Shown one piece after another: positions 41,486 to 52,831 of a stretch of 64,000 bases of DNA. The notes under the pieces are model-generated. The model searched no databases. It was not told where the DNA came from and saw only the letters and a program-made list of their open reading frames with translations. Each line of letters opens with the position of its first letter. Position 1 is the stretch's first letter. A program made the position numbers and the translations under genes. The stretch is from VRUE01 sp963697805 (GTDB lineage Bacteria > Actinomycetota > Thermoleophilia > Solirubrobacterales > 70-9): the NCBI GenBank assembly GCA_963697805.1, contig CAVOPB010000002.1:124001-188000 (forward strand), written 5' to 3'.

Positions 41486-42820
41486 ATGGCATTTCCGCCA
41501 GAACCGGCGATGAGTCCGCTGCGGCAGACCCTCTCCTGGACCGTCCGTCCGCTCGGCTTCCTCGATCGTTGCCGGCGCGATCTCGGCGACTCCTTCAGCC
41601 TCACCTTCCTCGGCTTCGAGCGGCCGATGGTGATGATCTCCGACCCGGTCGCGATCAAGGCCCTCTACCGCGAGCCGAAGCACGGGCTGCCGCCGGGCCG
41701 CAACATCTTCCTCGAGCCGATCGTCGGCTCCCGCTCGCTTCTGCTGCTCGAAGGCGCCGACCACCTCGCTCACCGCAAGCTGATGCTCCCCGCCTTCCAC
41801 GGTGAGCGGATGCGCTCGCTCGAGCCGATGGTCACCGCGATCGTCGACGCCGAGATCGAGTCCTGGCCGCTGGGCCGCGAGTTCCCGCTCCACCCCCACA
41901 TGCAGTCGGTCACCCTCGAGGTGATCCTGCGGGTCGTCTTCGGGGTCTCTGAAGGCTCACGGCTCGACCGGCTGCGCGACCTGCTGCGCAACCTCCTGAC
42001 CGAGACCGGCTCGACCGGCGTCCAGCTGCGGGCCCTGCTGCTGCGCCGCTTCGGCAACCGGTCGGACCCATGGGAGCGCTTCGAGAGCCGGCTGCGGGAA
42101 GTCGATGACCTGCTCTTCGCCGAGATCGCCGAGCATCGCCAGAAGGATGACCTCGAGGAGCGCGACGACATCCTCTCCTCGCTGATCCTCGCTCGCTTCG
42201 AGGACGGCGAGGGTTTGAGCGACACCGACCTCCGCGACCAGCTGATGACGCTGCTCCTCGCCGGTCATGAGACCACGGCGACCGGCCTCGCCTGGGCCTT
42301 CGACCTGATCCTCGGCCACCCCGAGGTCCACGCGCGCCTGCGGGAAACGCTCGAGGACGGCGACGAGAGCTACCTGAAGGCGACGATCACCGAGTCGCTC
42401 CGGATCCGGCCGGTGGTGCCGCTCGCGGGCCGCCGCCTCACCAGCCCGCTGGTCACCGACGACCTCGAGCTACCCGAGGGGACCGACGTGACGCCATCGA
42501 TCTGGCTCGCCCACACCCGGCCCGAGGTCTACCCCGAGCCGTACGCGTTCCGGCCCGAGCGGTTCCTCGAGGAAGGCCCGGAGACCTACTCGTGGGTCCC
42601 GTTCGGCGGCAGCGTCAGGCGCTGCATCGGCGGTGCCTTCGCCGAGTTCGAGATGGCGATCGTCCTGCGCGAAGTGCTGAGCCGCTGCGAGCTTCGCAAG
42701 GCGAGCCCGAAGCCGGAGCGGGTCACCCGGCGCAACATCACCTTCTCGCCCCGTGACGGCACGCCGGTCGTCCTCACCGCCCGGCACCCGGCGCGCGAGC
42801 GCGAGCCGGCGCTGGTCTAG
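41486..42820 (+). CDS. cytochrome P450
   Basis: A 444-residue heme monooxygenase. The I-helix oxygen motif is AGHETTATG, the K-helix ExxR is ESLR, PERF is FRPERFLEE, and the heme-binding Cys is in FGGSVRRCIGGAFAEFE. No membrane anchor precedes the proline-rich MAFPPEPAM start, so it is soluble and needs separate redox partners, none of which are adjacent. ATG 41474 is an in-frame alternative. The general layout resembles bacterial CYP102/CYP110-type catalytic domains, but the substrate cannot be inferred. Confidence 0.93.
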   Translation: MAFPPEPAMSPLRQTLSWTVRPLGFLDRCRRDLGDSFSLTFLGFERPMVMISDPVAIKALYREPKHGLPPGRNIFLEPIVGSRSLLLLEGADHLAHRKLMLPAFHGERMRSLEPMVTAIVDAEIESWPLGREFPLHPHMQSVTLEVILRVVFGVSEGSRLDRLRDLLRNLLTETGSTGVQLRALLLRRFGNRSDPWERFESRLREVDDLLFAEIAEHRQKDDLEERDDILSSLILARFEDGEGLSDTDLRDQLMTLLLAGHETTATGLAWAFDLILGHPEVHARLRETLEDGDESYLKATITESLRIRPVVPLAGRRLTSPLVTDDLELPEGTDVTPSIWLAHTRPEVYPEPYAFRPERFLEEGPETYSWVPFGGSVRRCIGGAFAEFEMAIVLREVLSRCELRKASPKPERVTRRNITFSPRDGTPVVLTARHPAREREPALV

Positions 42821-43113
42821 GCGGTGGCTCTCGCGGCCGGGTGCTCCTTGGCCCAGCGCGCGATCACGCCCGAGCCGGAGATCACCTCGCCATCGTCGAG
42901 CACGAGGATCGGCACCTCGTTGGTGCCGCTCAGCTCCTTCACCTCGGCCCGCTCCTCATCGCGGCTGCCCCAGGTCCATGGCATCAGCCGGTAGCCGCCG
43001 ACCACCTTGATCTCGTACTCGTAGCCGGCCTCGTCGAGCGCCCGAGCGGCTCTGCCGCAGGGATGGCCGAGCCGCCCCGCGTGCTTCTTCTGTCCGCATG
43101 TATAGAGGGTCAC
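42817..43113 (-). CDS. glutaredoxin/GST N-terminal-like protein
   Basis: 98 residues with a single thioredoxin-fold domain of the GST N-terminal or glutaredoxin type. It opens TLYTCGQKKHAGRLGHPCGRAARAL, with Cys at residue 6 and a second Cys 13 later. The cis-Pro is in NEVPILVLDDGEVISGSGVI. No C-terminal GST helical domain is present. GTG 43113 lies 7 nt after TAGGGT. The end overlaps the convergent P450 by 4 nt. Electron or glutathione transfer is inference. Confidence 0.8.
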   Translation of the reverse strand: MTLYTCGQKKHAGRLGHPCGRAARALDEAGYEYEIKVVGGYRLMPWTWGSRDEERAEVKELSGTNEVPILVLDDGEVISGSGVIARWAKEHPAARATA

Positions 43114-43120
43114 CGCTCGG

Positions 43121-43126
43121 ACCCTA
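43121..43126 (-). promoter_or_regulatory. -10-like TAGGGT, leaderless start of the glutaredoxin-like gene
   Basis: TAGGGT on the minus strand is 7 nt before GTG 43113. It overlaps the last codons of purB (stop at 43124). Confidence 0.35.
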
Positions 43127-44404
43127 GCGAAGGTCTTCGAGTCGCTCGAAGATCTCCGGTATGTGGGTGAGGTAGGCGCCGTAGTCGAAGACGGCGTCGA
43201 GGTCGAGGTCGGGCGCCGCCGCGGCGAGGAGGTCGCGGAACTCGGTCCCGGTGTCCCAAGCCCGCTGCGCGTTCTCCTGGACGACCCGGTAGGCGTCGTC
43301 ACGGGTCATGCCCGAGTCGACGAGCGCGGTCAGGGCGCGCTGGCTGAACAGCGCTCCGTGAGTGTGGTCGAGGTTCTCGCGCATCCGCTCGGCGTTGATC
43401 GTCATCCCCGAGGCGACGCCCCCCGCCAGGTCCTGGATGTAGTCGAGGGCGATCGTGGAGTCGGGCAGGATCACCCGCTCGGCGCCGGAGTGGGAGATGT
43501 CCCGCTCGTGCCAGAGGGCGATGTTCTCGAGCCCGGCCTGGGCGTAGCCGCGGAGTACGCGGGCGAGGCCGGTGATTCGCTCGGTCCGGATCGGGTTGCG
43601 CTTGTGGGGCATCGCCGAGGAGCCCTTCTGGCCGGCGGCGAACGGCTCCTCGACCTCGCGCACCTCGGTCCGCTGCAGATTGCGGACCTCGGTCGCGAAG
43701 CGCTCGAGGCCGCCGCCGGCGATCGCGATCCGCGAGGTCAGGACCGCGTGGCGGTCGCGGGGGATGACCTGGGTGGCGACGTCCTCGCGCGCCAGCCCCA
43801 GGCGCTCCATGACCCGCGCCTCGATCGCGGGCGGCACCGAGGCGTAGGTCCCGACCGCCCCGGACAGCTTGCCGAAGGCGAGCTGCTCGAATGCGTTCTC
43901 GAGCCGGTCGACGTTGCGGTCGGCCTCGAAGGCGAACCCGGCAAGCCGGAGGCCGAAGGTCGTCGGCTCGGCGTGGACCCCGTGGGTGCGGCCGACGCAG
44001 AGCGTGTCGCGCTGCTCGATCGCCCGCTCGAGGAGGGCGTCACGGTAGGCGCGGGCGCTGCCGAGCAGGACCTTCCCCGCCTGCTGGAGCTGCAGGGCGA
44101 GGGCGGTGTCGAGGACGTCGGAGGAGGTGAGGCCGTAGTGGATCCAGCGGCCGTGCTCGCCGACCGAGGCGGCGAGCACGTCGACGAAGGCGGCGACGTC
44201 ATGGTCGGTTACCCGCTCGCGCTCGCTCACCGCCTCGACCGTGAACGAGGCCTGCTCCCGGCAGGCGCGCGCCGCCTCCTCGGGGACGACTCCCTCCGCG
44301 GCCCAGGCCTCGGTCGCCGCGAGCTCGACCTCGAGCCAGCACTCGAGCTTGCGCTGCGCGGACCAGACCTCGCCGATCTCAGGCCGTGTGTACCGGGCGA
44401 TCAC
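43124..44404 (-). CDS. purB: adenylosuccinate lyase
   Basis: 426 residues. It cleaves SAICAR to AICAR and adenylosuccinate to AMP. The superfamily signature SSAMPHKRNPIRTERI is present, along with LTSSDVLDTALALQL, VGRTHGVHAEPTTFG and the His-containing HERDISHSGAER. GTG 44404 overlaps the purE stop by 4 nt (GTGA), placing it after purE in an operon purD-purE-purB. A longer frame to 45067 covers purE and is discounted. Confidence 0.95.
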   Translation of the reverse strand: MIARYTRPEIGEVWSAQRKLECWLEVELAATEAWAAEGVVPEEAARACREQASFTVEAVSERERVTDHDVAAFVDVLAASVGEHGRWIHYGLTSSDVLDTALALQLQQAGKVLLGSARAYRDALLERAIEQRDTLCVGRTHGVHAEPTTFGLRLAGFAFEADRNVDRLENAFEQLAFGKLSGAVGTYASVPPAIEARVMERLGLAREDVATQVIPRDRHAVLTSRIAIAGGGLERFATEVRNLQRTEVREVEEPFAAGQKGSSAMPHKRNPIRTERITGLARVLRGYAQAGLENIALWHERDISHSGAERVILPDSTIALDYIQDLAGGVASGMTINAERMRENLDHTHGALFSQRALTALVDSGMTRDDAYRVVQENAQRAWDTGTEFRDLLAAAAPDLDLDAVFDYGAYLTHIPEIFERLEDLR

Positions 44405-44883
44405 GCGTTGATGATTCTCACTGCCAGCAACCCGGCGTTTTTCGCCCCGTCGACCGCGACGCACGCGACCGGCACACCCGGCGGCATCTGGACCGCGGAG
44501 AGCAGCGCGTCGAGCCCGCCGAGGCTCTTGCCGAGGATCGGCACGCCGATCACCGGCAGGTCGGTGTGGGCGGCGGCGACACCTGGCAGCGCCGCCGACA
44601 TCCCGGCACCGGCGATGATCACCTTCAGCCCCCGCATCCGGGCGTTGGTGCAGTACTCGCTGACCATTTCGGGATCGCGGTGGGCGCTCATCACCCGCAC
44701 CTCGTAGCGAATGCCAGCGTCGTGCAGCGCCGCCCCCGCCGGCTGCATCTTCGGCTTGTCGTTCTTCGAGCCCATGATGATCCCGACCAGGGGCTCTTCG
44801 ACATTGATCTCCTCGAACGCCTCCTCGACCGCCGGCATCACGGTCGCCTCGGTCGGCTGGGGATCCTCTGAGATCTCGCTCAT
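44401..44883 (-). CDS. purE: N5-carboxyaminoimidazole ribonucleotide mutase / AIR carboxylase (PurE)
   Basis: 160 residues, with a 30-residue acidic extension before the PurE fold. The core carries GIIMGSKNDKPKMQPAG, VMSAHRDPEMVSEY with the conserved SAHR, GAGMSAALPGVAAAHTDLPV and GLDALLSAVQMPPGVPV. SKND in place of SDSD, SAHRDP in place of SAHRTP, and AGMSAALPG in place of GGAAHLPG set it apart from E. coli PurE. Class I enzymes need PurK to supply N5-CAIR, but no purK is visible here. It could therefore be a mutase or a direct AIR carboxylase; I cannot decide. Confidence 0.9.
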   Translation of the reverse strand: MSEISEDPQPTEATVMPAVEEAFEEINVEEPLVGIIMGSKNDKPKMQPAGAALHDAGIRYEVRVMSAHRDPEMVSEYCTNARMRGLKVIIAGAGMSAALPGVAAAHTDLPVIGVPILGKSLGGLDALLSAVQMPPGVPVACVAVDGAKNAGLLAVRIINA

Positions 44884-44897
44884 GACTTCCTCTCGGT

Positions 44898-46175
44898 TCA
44901 GGTGCTGGGGACCCGCTCGACGGCGCGGGCGGCGATGTCGGTGCGGATCTGCATCCCGTCGAACGAGATCCGCCCGGCGGCATCGTATGCACGATCGCGG
45001 GCCTCGGCGGGAGTCGCTCCGATCCCGGTGACGTTGAGCACCCGGCCGCCCGCGGTGACAACCTCACCGCCGCGCGCGGCGGTGCCGGCGTGGGTCACCT
45101 CGGCGATCGCGGCCGCCTCCTCGAGCCCCTCGATCACGTCGCCCTTCGAGGAGGACGCCGGGTACCCGGCGGAGGCGAGGACCACGGTCACCGCCCAGTC
45201 CTCGCCGAACTCCGCTTCGACCCCGGCCAGGCCGCCCGGCTCACGCGCCGCGAGGCAGAGCTCGAGCAGGTCGGAGCGCAGCCGCGGCAGCACGGCCTGC
45301 GTCTCGGGGTCGCCGAAGCGGACGTTGAACTCGAGCACCCTCGGCCCCTCGGGCCCGATCATCAGCCCGGCGTAGAGGACGCCGGAGAAGAAGAGACCCC
45401 GCTCCGCCATAGCCGCGACCACCGGCCGGTGCACGGTGGCGACGATCTCCTCGACCTCTTCCGGCCCGAAGCCGGGCACCGGCGAGTAGCTGCCCATGCC
45501 GCCGGTGTTCGGCCCCTCGTCGCCGTCGAAGATCCGCTTGTAGTCCTGGGCGGGGGCGAGGGGGACGACGTTCTCGCCGTCGCAGATCGCGAGCATCGAT
45601 AGCTCCTCGCCCTCGAGGAACTCCTCGAGGACGACGACCGTCTCGCCAAAGCGCCGCTCGGTGAAAAAGACGCCGGCGGCCTCGCGCGCCTCGGCCTCGG
45701 TCGCGCAGAGGATCACCCCCTTGCCCGCGGCCAGCCCGTCGGCCTTCAGCACCGCCGGGTAGGAGGCGTCGGCCAGCTGCTCGATCGCCTCCTCGCGGCT
45801 GCGGAGGAGGACGTGGGCGGCGGTCGGCACGCCGGCCTCCTTCATCAGCGCCTTCGCGAACGCCTTCGAGCCCTCGAGCTCGGCCGCTGCGGCACTCGGG
45901 CCGAAGGCGCGGATTCCGAATTCCTCGAGGGCATCGACGACCCCTCCGACCAGCGGCGCCTCGGGCCCGACGATCACCAGGTCGACCGCGAGGTCGCGCG
46001 CGGTGGAGACAAGCGTCCCGAGGTCCTCGGCGCCGACGTCGGGCAGGCATTCGGCGTCGGCGGCGATCCCGGCGTTGCCGGGCGCGCAGAGGAGCTCGGG
46101 AGCGTGGGGCGAGCGGGCCAGGGCGTGGACGATCGCGTGCTCGCGGCCGCCGCCGCCCGCGACCAGGACCCTCAA
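44898..46175 (-). CDS. purD: phosphoribosylamine-glycine ligase
   Basis: A 425-residue ATP-grasp enzyme, second step of the pathway. The N-terminus MRVLVAGGGGREHAIVHAL, then GPEAPLVGGVVDAL, ATP-grasp segments (LKADGLAAGKGV) and FNVRFGDPETQAVLPRL identify it. It ends with ATPAEARDRAYDAAGRISFDGMQIRTDIA. It is the first of purD-purE-purB; a 14-bp gap separates it from purE. The upstream GYD-domain gene is 10 bp away and may be in the same transcript. Confidence 0.95.
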   Translation of the reverse strand: MRVLVAGGGGREHAIVHALARSPHAPELLCAPGNAGIAADAECLPDVGAEDLGTLVSTARDLAVDLVIVGPEAPLVGGVVDALEEFGIRAFGPSAAAAELEGSKAFAKALMKEAGVPTAAHVLLRSREEAIEQLADASYPAVLKADGLAAGKGVILCATEAEAREAAGVFFTERRFGETVVVLEEFLEGEELSMLAICDGENVVPLAPAQDYKRIFDGDEGPNTGGMGSYSPVPGFGPEEVEEIVATVHRPVVAAMAERGLFFSGVLYAGLMIGPEGPRVLEFNVRFGDPETQAVLPRLRSDLLELCLAAREPGGLAGVEAEFGEDWAVTVVLASAGYPASSSKGDVIEGLEEAAAIAEVTHAGTAARGGEVVTAGGRVLNVTGIGATPAEARDRAYDAAGRISFDGMQIRTDIAARAVERVPST

Positions 46176-46185
46176 CTCAACTCCC

Positions 46186-46467
46186 TCAAAGCGAGGAGGC
46201 CAGTTCCTCGGCCGGCATCGCCGCGAGCGTCTGGCTGGTCATCGTCCCCCGCGAGCCGAGCTCGACCGAGACCTTCGCCATCGTGTTGTCGTCCGGCGCC
46301 TCGACGACCGTGATGAAGTCGTACTGGCCGAGCGTCGCGTACTGCGCCACGACCTTGGCCCCGATCTGTTCGACCTCGTGGTTCACCTCGGCGACGCGCC
46401 CGGGGTTGTTCTTCAGGGTGCGAATGCCGTCGGCGGTCAGGTTGGTGAGCATCACGTAAGTGGGCAT
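46186..46467 (-). CDS. GYD-domain protein
   Basis: 93 residues forming a ferredoxin-like alpha/beta fold of the GYD family. It opens PTYVMLTNLTADGIRTLKNNP and has the name motif as GQYDFITVVEAPDDNTMAKVSV. The family is a small-ligand or oligomeric domain of unknown role. ATG 46467 is preferred to 46473 because GAGGAG sits 6 nt upstream of it. It is 10 bp upstream of purD and could be co-transcribed with it, though a purine link is not established. Confidence 0.82.
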   Translation of the reverse strand: MPTYVMLTNLTADGIRTLKNNPGRVAEVNHEVEQIGAKVVAQYATLGQYDFITVVEAPDDNTMAKVSVELGSRGTMTSQTLAAMPAEELASSL

Positions 46468-46525
46468 AGCCATCTCCTCGATTGGGGGGAGTCGCCCCTA
46501 CGTTACCCAGCCGCCAGGGGTTGAG

Positions 46526-46605
46526 GTTCCCCGCCGGGAACTTGTGAGCAACGACGATTCCGAAGCGAGTGCAGCTATTGATGCGGGTTCCCGAAGGGGG
46601 AACCC
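46526..46605. terminator. two G/C hairpins between the GYD and cell-wall genes
   Basis: GTTCCC-CGCC-GGGAAC (46526-46541) and GGGTTCCC-GAAGG-GGGAACCC (46585-46605, 8 bp). The second lies 6 bp beyond the stop of the 46611 gene and would be its terminator. Neither has a U-tract, as is common in high-GC actinobacteria. Confidence 0.5.
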
Positions 46606-46610
46606 AACCC

Positions 46611-48314
46611 TCACCCGTCGTAGCCGACGTGAACGTGGTCGCAGTGATCGCTGCGGGCGAAGGCCGGGCCGGGCCCGTCGACGTCGTAGCAGTAGATCAG
46701 CTCGGTCGGCATCGCCGGCGACGGCAGCTGCGAGAGGGTGGTGGCGAGTTCGCCGCATGGCGCATCCGGAGCGGTGTCGGTGCAGGAGACGCCATCGACC
46801 ACGGCGATGTCCATCGCCCGGCCGTAGTAGTGGTTGGAGATGTTTCCTTCGCTGGTCATCATTGAGTGGTCGGAGCGCAGGGCCGAGATCGTGATTTCGT
46901 GGCTCTGGGTGATCGCCCCGATCAGGCCGACGATCCGCGAGTCGATGCGCCCCTTCTCGAGGTCTTCCTTCTCGAGTTCGTTCGAGAGGGTGAGGTTGTT
47001 CCAGTTGATCGGCGCGATCACGACGGTCGGCAGGGACAGCGTCCATTCGACCGTGCTCTTCTTGCAGTGGCCTTCGAGCTTTTCGGCCTCGGCGAGGACC
47101 GCCTCGACGTACCACTCGGCCTGGTTGTGGCTGAAGAGGCCCGCGCGGAGGCTCCCCCGCGACCAGATCATCCGCGCCAGCGTCGCCGCCGAGTCGGCGG
47201 GGTCCGCGTGGCTGATCCGGCCATCGCCGTCACCGTCGACTGTGAAGCTCGTCCACTCGGTGCCGTCGAGCCCGAGCGGCCCGCTGGTTTCCATTTCCTG
47301 CTTGCTCATCCCGCGGCCGAAGTCGGACTCGAGGAGGGCCACCGAGGCAAGCGCCCAGACCCCGTGCTCGCCGAGGCCGTAGCGGGCGGCGGCGGACTCG
47401 AAGGCTTCGAGGTACTCCGGCGGGATCCGCTTGCGCCAGGACTTCGCCGCGTCGCATTCGAGGACTTCGAGCTTCGGCGCGAGATTGAAGGCTGTGGCGA
47501 CCGCGCCGCCCATCTGCTGGAAGCATTCAGCGTTCGAGAGGACCTCGGCGACGTACCAGTCGGCGTGGTTGTAGGAGTAGATCGCGCCGTAGGTGTCCGC
47601 CGGCATCCCCGCGGCGCTGAGGTAGCTCGCTGCGGCGAAGATCGCGTCTTCGGGGTCATACGGGTCGCGGGTCCCGTCGCCGTTGGCGTCGACGCCATAG
47701 CTCTCCCACGTTTCCGGCATGAACTGCATCCACCCGATCGCGCCCGCCGAGGAGACGTTGGTGTTGGTGCCGAAGGCGGTCTCGACCAGGTTGATCCCCG
47801 CCAGCACGCTCGGCCCCTGGGGGCCGAGGCCGTAGGCATCGGACGCGCGCTGGTAGATCGGGGCCAGCGCCGGCGGCACCCCGCCTGAGGCGCAGGTCGA
47901 GCTCGGGATCGATGGGATCGAGAAGGCCGAGGGGGGCGCGGTGGCCGTCCCGCCGCCGTTGTCTTCGGGTTCTTCTTCCGGAGATTTTCCGGAGCCCTTG
48001 TCCGACTCCGCCTGAGGCGTCTGCTTCGGCCTAGCGGTGACGCCGCCGCCCTTTTCGGCCGGCACCGGCGGCGCCGACAGCGAGGCACCCTGCTTCAGGG
48101 CCGGCTGAGGGGCCGGTGTGGGTTCGGGCGCCGGGGCGGTTTCGGCGGCCGGGGCCGGGGTCGCGACCGGAGCCGGAGCGACCGGGGCAGTGGCGGGGGC
48201 CGGGGCCGCGGTCTGGCTCGCGGCTTCTTCGGGCGGCCCTTCGGCCAGTGCGGTCGCCGCGGTGGGCACAAGTACCATCGCCGCGACCATCAGGATTCCG
48301 TAGAGCCGCCTCAT
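46611..48314 (-). CDS. secreted bi-transglycosylase / M15-like peptidase fusion
   Basis: 567 residues. Signal peptide (1-24), a Pro/Ala-rich disordered stretch (25-140), then a lytic-transglycosylase-like domain (about 150-255) with its Glu in GINLVETAFGTNTN, GAIGWMQFMPETW, and an EF-hand-like DANGDGTRDPYDPEDA. A second, divergent transglycosylase-like domain (about 300-405) has LLESDFGRGMS and DGDGDGRISHADPAD. The C-terminus (about 440-567) resembles the M15 D,D-peptidase zinc site: SNHYYGRAMDI and SDHCDHVHVGYDG. It should act on peptidoglycan outside the membrane, cutting both glycan and peptide. Activity of the second domain is doubtful. It lies 2 bp from the 48317 gene. Confidence 0.8.
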   Translation of the reverse strand: MRRLYGILMVAAMVLVPTAATALAEGPPEEAASQTAAPAPATAPVAPAPVATPAPAAETAPAPEPTPAPQPALKQGASLSAPPVPAEKGGGVTARPKQTPQAESDKGSGKSPEEEPEDNGGGTATAPPSAFSIPSIPSSTCASGGVPPALAPIYQRASDAYGLGPQGPSVLAGINLVETAFGTNTNVSSAGAIGWMQFMPETWESYGVDANGDGTRDPYDPEDAIFAAASYLSAAGMPADTYGAIYSYNHADWYVAEVLSNAECFQQMGGAVATAFNLAPKLEVLECDAAKSWRKRIPPEYLEAFESAAARYGLGEHGVWALASVALLESDFGRGMSKQEMETSGPLGLDGTEWTSFTVDGDGDGRISHADPADSAATLARMIWSRGSLRAGLFSHNQAEWYVEAVLAEAEKLEGHCKKSTVEWTLSLPTVVIAPINWNNLTLSNELEKEDLEKGRIDSRIVGLIGAITQSHEITISALRSDHSMMTSEGNISNHYYGRAMDIAVVDGVSCTDTAPDAPCGELATTLSQLPSPAMPTELIYCYDVDGPGPAFARSDHCDHVHVGYDG

Positions 48315-48316
48315 CC

Positions 48317-49297
48317 CTATCCCCTCACGTCGGTGACGACCCAGTCACCGTTCACCTTTTCGATCTCGAGCCGGAGCTCGCTGGTGACCCCGAGCCGCAG
48401 CAGCGAGGCGCTGACCGTGTAGGCGGAGCCGCTGCGGGGGCCGGGGACGAGGTTGAGGACGCGGGCCATGGGGACGTCGACGCCGGCCGGCTGGCGGGGC
48501 GGCCGTTCCTCGAGCGCCGTCGACAGCCGCTGGCTGGTGGTTTCTTCGAAGATCGCTTCGGTCCGGGCCGGTTTCTCGCCAATCTCGTAGAAGACGAACG
48601 CTTCGGCGAAACGGCGTGCCACCTTCATCGCGGTCGGGCCCGCCGCGACCGGCTCATCGCTGGAGGTGCTGGCGCCGGTTTCGGATTCGAGTGCGGTGGT
48701 GCCGGCGCTCGTCCCGGAGGCGATCGACCCGGCTTCGCCTTCGGCCGAATCGGCGAGGCCGACTCCGCCGGCGAGGTCGAACGAGGGCGTCGCTCCCCTC
48801 AGGACCGGTTCGGCAGGCGCTTCTGTCGCGGCTGCCGGAGCCGGCGCCGGGGATGAGGCGGGAGCCGTCGCGACGACCGTATGGGGGTTGCTGCGGTCGC
48901 CGCCGAGGCTGATGACGCTGAAGGCGACCAGGGCGATCGCAAGCGCCCCCAGCGCGCCGCCGCCGAGGGCCTGGCGTGAGATCGAGATCGACGTCCGCTC
49001 CTGGATCGGCCAGAGGACCCAGCGCTCGAACAGCCAGGCGACGCGCTCGAACGGCCACCGGACCCACTCCGAGTGGGTGCGGACCCGATCCGAGGCGTCC
49101 CGGGCCCAGTCGGCTCCGCGGTCGGCCTGGTCACGGGCCCAATCGGATCCGCGCCATACGACCTGCTCCTCGACCGTGTGGGCGGCGGCACGCACGGGCT
49201 CGGTGGCGATGGCCACCGAGGAGCGCAGGCGCTCCGTCCCTGGTTCGGCGTTGATTTGACGTCTTTTCTGCATCGGTTTTAAGGCCCGTGGAAGCAT
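48317..49297 (-). CDS. single-pass membrane protein, partner of the cell-wall hydrolase
   Basis: 326 residues. An N-terminal cytoplasmic region with repeated WARD/WVRWPFER helices (about 20-105) precedes one transmembrane helix (about 110-132). A disordered Ala/Ser/Pro-rich linker (135-220) and a compact alpha/beta domain (about 225-326) with an NTF2-like pattern follow. The order, membrane helix then extracytoplasmic domain, fits a regulator or anchor of cell-wall synthesis. Only 2 bp separate it from the transglycosylase gene, so they work together. No family is recognised. ATG 49297 is used; ATG 49273 is an alternative. Confidence 0.65.
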   Translation of the reverse strand: MLPRALKPMQKRRQINAEPGTERLRSSVAIATEPVRAAAHTVEEQVVWRGSDWARDQADRGADWARDASDRVRTHSEWVRWPFERVAWLFERWVLWPIQERTSISISRQALGGGALGALAIALVAFSVISLGGDRSNPHTVVATAPASSPAPAPAAATEAPAEPVLRGATPSFDLAGGVGLADSAEGEAGSIASGTSAGTTALESETGASTSSDEPVAAGPTAMKVARRFAEAFVFYEIGEKPARTEAIFEETTSQRLSTALEERPPRQPAGVDVPMARVLNLVPGPRSGSAYTVSASLLRLGVTSELRLEIEKVNGDWVVTDVRG

Positions 49298-49419
49298 AAG
49301 TCGGAATTTCAGCCGTTTTCCTGTAGTCCGGGCCTTGGATTGTGAATCCCAAGCCCCTTTCCCGGAGGCTGAATATCAGCCGTGCCTGAGCCTTTCCTAA
49401 ATAGACAACAGTTCAGCAG
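49298..49419 (-). other. structured intergenic region upstream of the cell-wall genes
   Basis: 122 bp between clpB and the 49297 gene, less GC-rich than the flanks. It holds two hairpins: GGCTGA-ATA-TCAGCC (49367-49381) and GGGCCTTGGATT with AATCCCAAGCCCC (49330-49357, one bulge). TAGGAA near 49400 could be a -10. A clpB terminator and the promoter of the next operon are probably here. No known riboswitch matches. Confidence 0.45.
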
Positions 49420-52008
<2,589 letters not shown>

Positions 52009-52045
52009 TGATGGCTCCGATTCTACGAGCGCCCATCGGTCCCGG

Positions 52046-52831
52046 CTAGCCCGCGGTCTCCGCCCGGCGCATCCCGCTGACGGCCCAGACTCCGAGCAAT
52101 GCGACGAGACCGAAGGCGACCGCGTAGGCGGCGAGGATCTCCGCCGAGAGGCCGGCGAGGAGGTCGCGGTTGGTGTTGAGGACGAGGGTCAGCGGATTCA
52201 CCTTCGCCACGTGGGAGATCCACCCGGCGAGCAGCGCCTGGGGAACGTAGACGGGGGTCAGGAACAGCAGGATGAAGACCGGGAACTGCATCAACGGGCC
52301 CGCCTGGAGCGTACGCAGGCGCAGCGCGATCCCGGAGGCGAAGAGCAGGGCGACGACGTTGAGAGTCAACGAGAGCAGGTAGAGGACGACGACGTCGACG
52401 GCGCTGCCGCCGACCTCCATGCCGGCGATTACGACGGCGACGAAGGTGACCACCGTCCAGGTGAGGAGGACGCGGACTATTGCCGTGATCGCGTAGCCGG
52501 CGAGGATCGCCGTTCGGTGTTGGGTTGCGAGCAGCATCCGCCGCCCCATCCCGAACTGGAAGTCGGCCGCGACCGAGAAGCCGGTGAAGACCCCGCCCAG
52601 GGCCGAGGACTGGAGCAGGACGAAGCCGAAGATGAAGGTCGTGTAGCCCTCCGGGTACTCGAAGCTCGGGGTCTGGCTGACCGCCGAGAGGCCGCCGGCG
52701 AAGGCGGCGAGGAAGAAGAGGGGGAAGATCAGAGCCGGGAACAGAAGCGCCGGGGTTGTGAAGGCGCGGTGGAGGCTGCGCCAGGCGACCCCGAGGACCG
52801 CCGAGAGGTATTCGGTGGCCACCGCGGTCAC
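52046..52831 (-). CDS. ABC-2 exporter permease, second subunit
   Basis: 261 residues with six transmembrane segments (about 22-42, 55-75, 105-128, 135-160, 165-185, 225-250). LLATQHRTAILAGYAITAIVR and SGIALRLRTLQAGPLMQFPVFILLFLTPVYVP are typical of DrrB-like ABC-2 permeases. GTG 52831 overlaps the stop of the companion permease by 4 nt. It is the last gene of the dnaK-grpE-dnaJ-hspR-ABC operon. A longer antisense-covering frame to 53875 is discounted. Confidence 0.85.
   Translation of the reverse strand: MTAVATEYLSAVLGVAWRSLHRAFTTPALLFPALIFPLFFLAAFAGGLSAVSQTPSFEYPEGYTTFIFGFVLLQSSALGGVFTGFSVAADFQFGMGRRMLLATQHRTAILAGYAITAIVRVLLTWTVVTFVAVVIAGMEVGGSAVDVVVLYLLSLTLNVVALLFASGIALRLRTLQAGPLMQFPVFILLFLTPVYVPQALLAGWISHVAKVNPLTLVLNTNRDLLAGLSAEILAAYAVAFGLVALLGVWAVSGMRRAETAG

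Noticed and set aside
46526..46605. Two hairpins considered as further copies of the structured repeat
   Set aside because: They lack the conserved loop and arm sequences; they look like ordinary terminator-type hairpins.
49298..49419. Possible c-di-AMP riboswitch upstream of the cell-wall genes
   Set aside because: Such switches often precede cell-wall hydrolase genes in actinobacteria, but the conserved ydaO-type blocks are absent; only two unassigned hairpins are present.
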